NCBI GenBank assembly: GCA_035063785.1
Contig: JAPSFS010000004.1
Location: forward strand, 62,001-126,000
From: Comamonas_C sp026954015
GTDB lineage: Bacteria; Pseudomonadota; Gammaproteobacteria; Burkholderiales; Burkholderiaceae_C
Length of the DNA: 64,000 bases
Reading direction: 5' to 3'
Positions 63,799 to 64,000 of the stretch are shown here, one piece after another. The translations under genes were made by a program, and so were the position numbers. The notes under the pieces are model-generated. The model did no database searches and had not been told where the DNA came from. It worked only from the letters and a program-made list of their open reading frames with translations. The stretch's first letter is position 1, and the number at the start of each line of letters is the position of its first letter.

Positions 63799-64000
63799 GG
63801 CTGATCTTTCTGCCCCCGGCGCCGCGCCGCTGGTCGCGGTGCGCCAGGTGACCAAGACCGTCCGGGATGCGACGGGGGCATTCGACATTCTGCGGGATGT
63901 GGATTTTTCGCTCGACGCGGGCGCGACGGCGGCGATCGTCGGTGCCTCGGGCTCGGGCAAGAGCACGCTGCTGTCCATCATCGCGGGGCTGGATGTGCCC
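63797..64000 (+). CDS. ABC transporter ATP-binding protein (YbbA/LolD type), partial
   Basis: Only the first 68 codons are inside the window; the frame continues past the end. Visible are VAVRQVTKTVRDATG, DILRDVDFSLDAG and Walker A GASGSGKSTLLSIIAGLD. The divergent tesA neighbour matches the YbbA group. A GGGAAAG lies before the ATG, inside the tesA coding region. Confidence 0.9.
   Translation, partial: MADLSAPGAAPLVAVRQVTKTVRDATGAFDILRDVDFSLDAGATAAIVGASGSGKSTLLSIIAGLDVP

Overview
The window is 64 kb of GC-rich (visibly about 65-70%) chromosomal DNA from a betaproteobacterium, most likely a member of the Comamonadaceae (Acidovorax/Alicycliphilus-like relatives). The evidence is the gene content and order (ribF-ileS-lspA; rplU-rpmA-obgE-proB; rplU divergent from an ispB-type polyprenyl synthase; proS divergent from rppH), the protein sequences, and a short hairpin repeat scattered through the intergenic spaces that I associate with this family. 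I cannot name a species. There is no prophage, integrase, transposase, plasmid gene, rRNA operon or CRISPR array. The window ends inside an ABC transporter ATPase gene.

Layout. 0-6 kb: an HNH nuclease, then ribF, ileS and lspA on the plus strand, with a degenerate TsaD-like gene running into the end of lspA. 6-15 kb: a Na/Pi-type transporter with a PhoU domain; nrdA-nrdB behind two properly spaced candidate NrdR boxes; a quinone oxidoreductase-Nudix pair; a DMT exporter; a lytic transglycosylase coupled to proS. 17-22 kb: rppH and the rplU-rpmA-obgE-proB block, ispB and tRNA-Pro(CGG). 22-24.4 kb: a lone ThDP-dependent (acetolactate synthase-like) enzyme between tRNA-Pro and tRNA-Asn. 24.4-29 kb: a DUF454 protein, peptide deformylase, and a molybdenum-cofactor set (moaA, mobA, moeA) ending in a thioredoxin-like gene. 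29-36 kb: a coupled DUF2868/DUF3482 pair (membrane protein plus GTPase), a second DMT exporter, and an Hsp20-Lon pair. 36-47 kb: an mdtABC-type RND efflux system with its outer-membrane factor, interrupted by a 750-bp inverted-repeat region between the two pump genes. 47-53 kb: a hotdog hydratase, acyl-CoA dehydrogenase and CaiB-type CoA-transferase followed by a complete TRAP transporter, probably a catabolic module for an imported organic acid. 53-64 kb: a metY-type sulfhydrylase, a tadA fused to a degenerate alpha/beta hydrolase, an LD-carboxypeptidase, an FHA-containing nucleotide cyclase facing a diguanylate cyclase/MinD-like pair, a SulP transporter, a metC-like lyase, and tesA divergent from an ABC transporter.

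Most of the window is ordinary core chromosome. The unusual material is structural. Nine recognisable copies of a roughly 45-bp hairpin element lie close to start or stop codons; some have been absorbed into reading frames (moeA, the RND adaptor, the DUF2868 gene, tesA). A 102-bp MITE-like element sits exactly between two stop codons. A long imperfect inverted repeat splits the RND pump genes. Tandem in-frame duplications occur in an efflux gene and at the end of a Nudix gene. Protein-level oddities are the TadA-pseudohydrolase fusion, the TsaD paralogue without its metal ligands, and the uncharacterised DUF2868/DUF3482 membrane-GTPase pair. I did not find an obvious new defence or secretion system.
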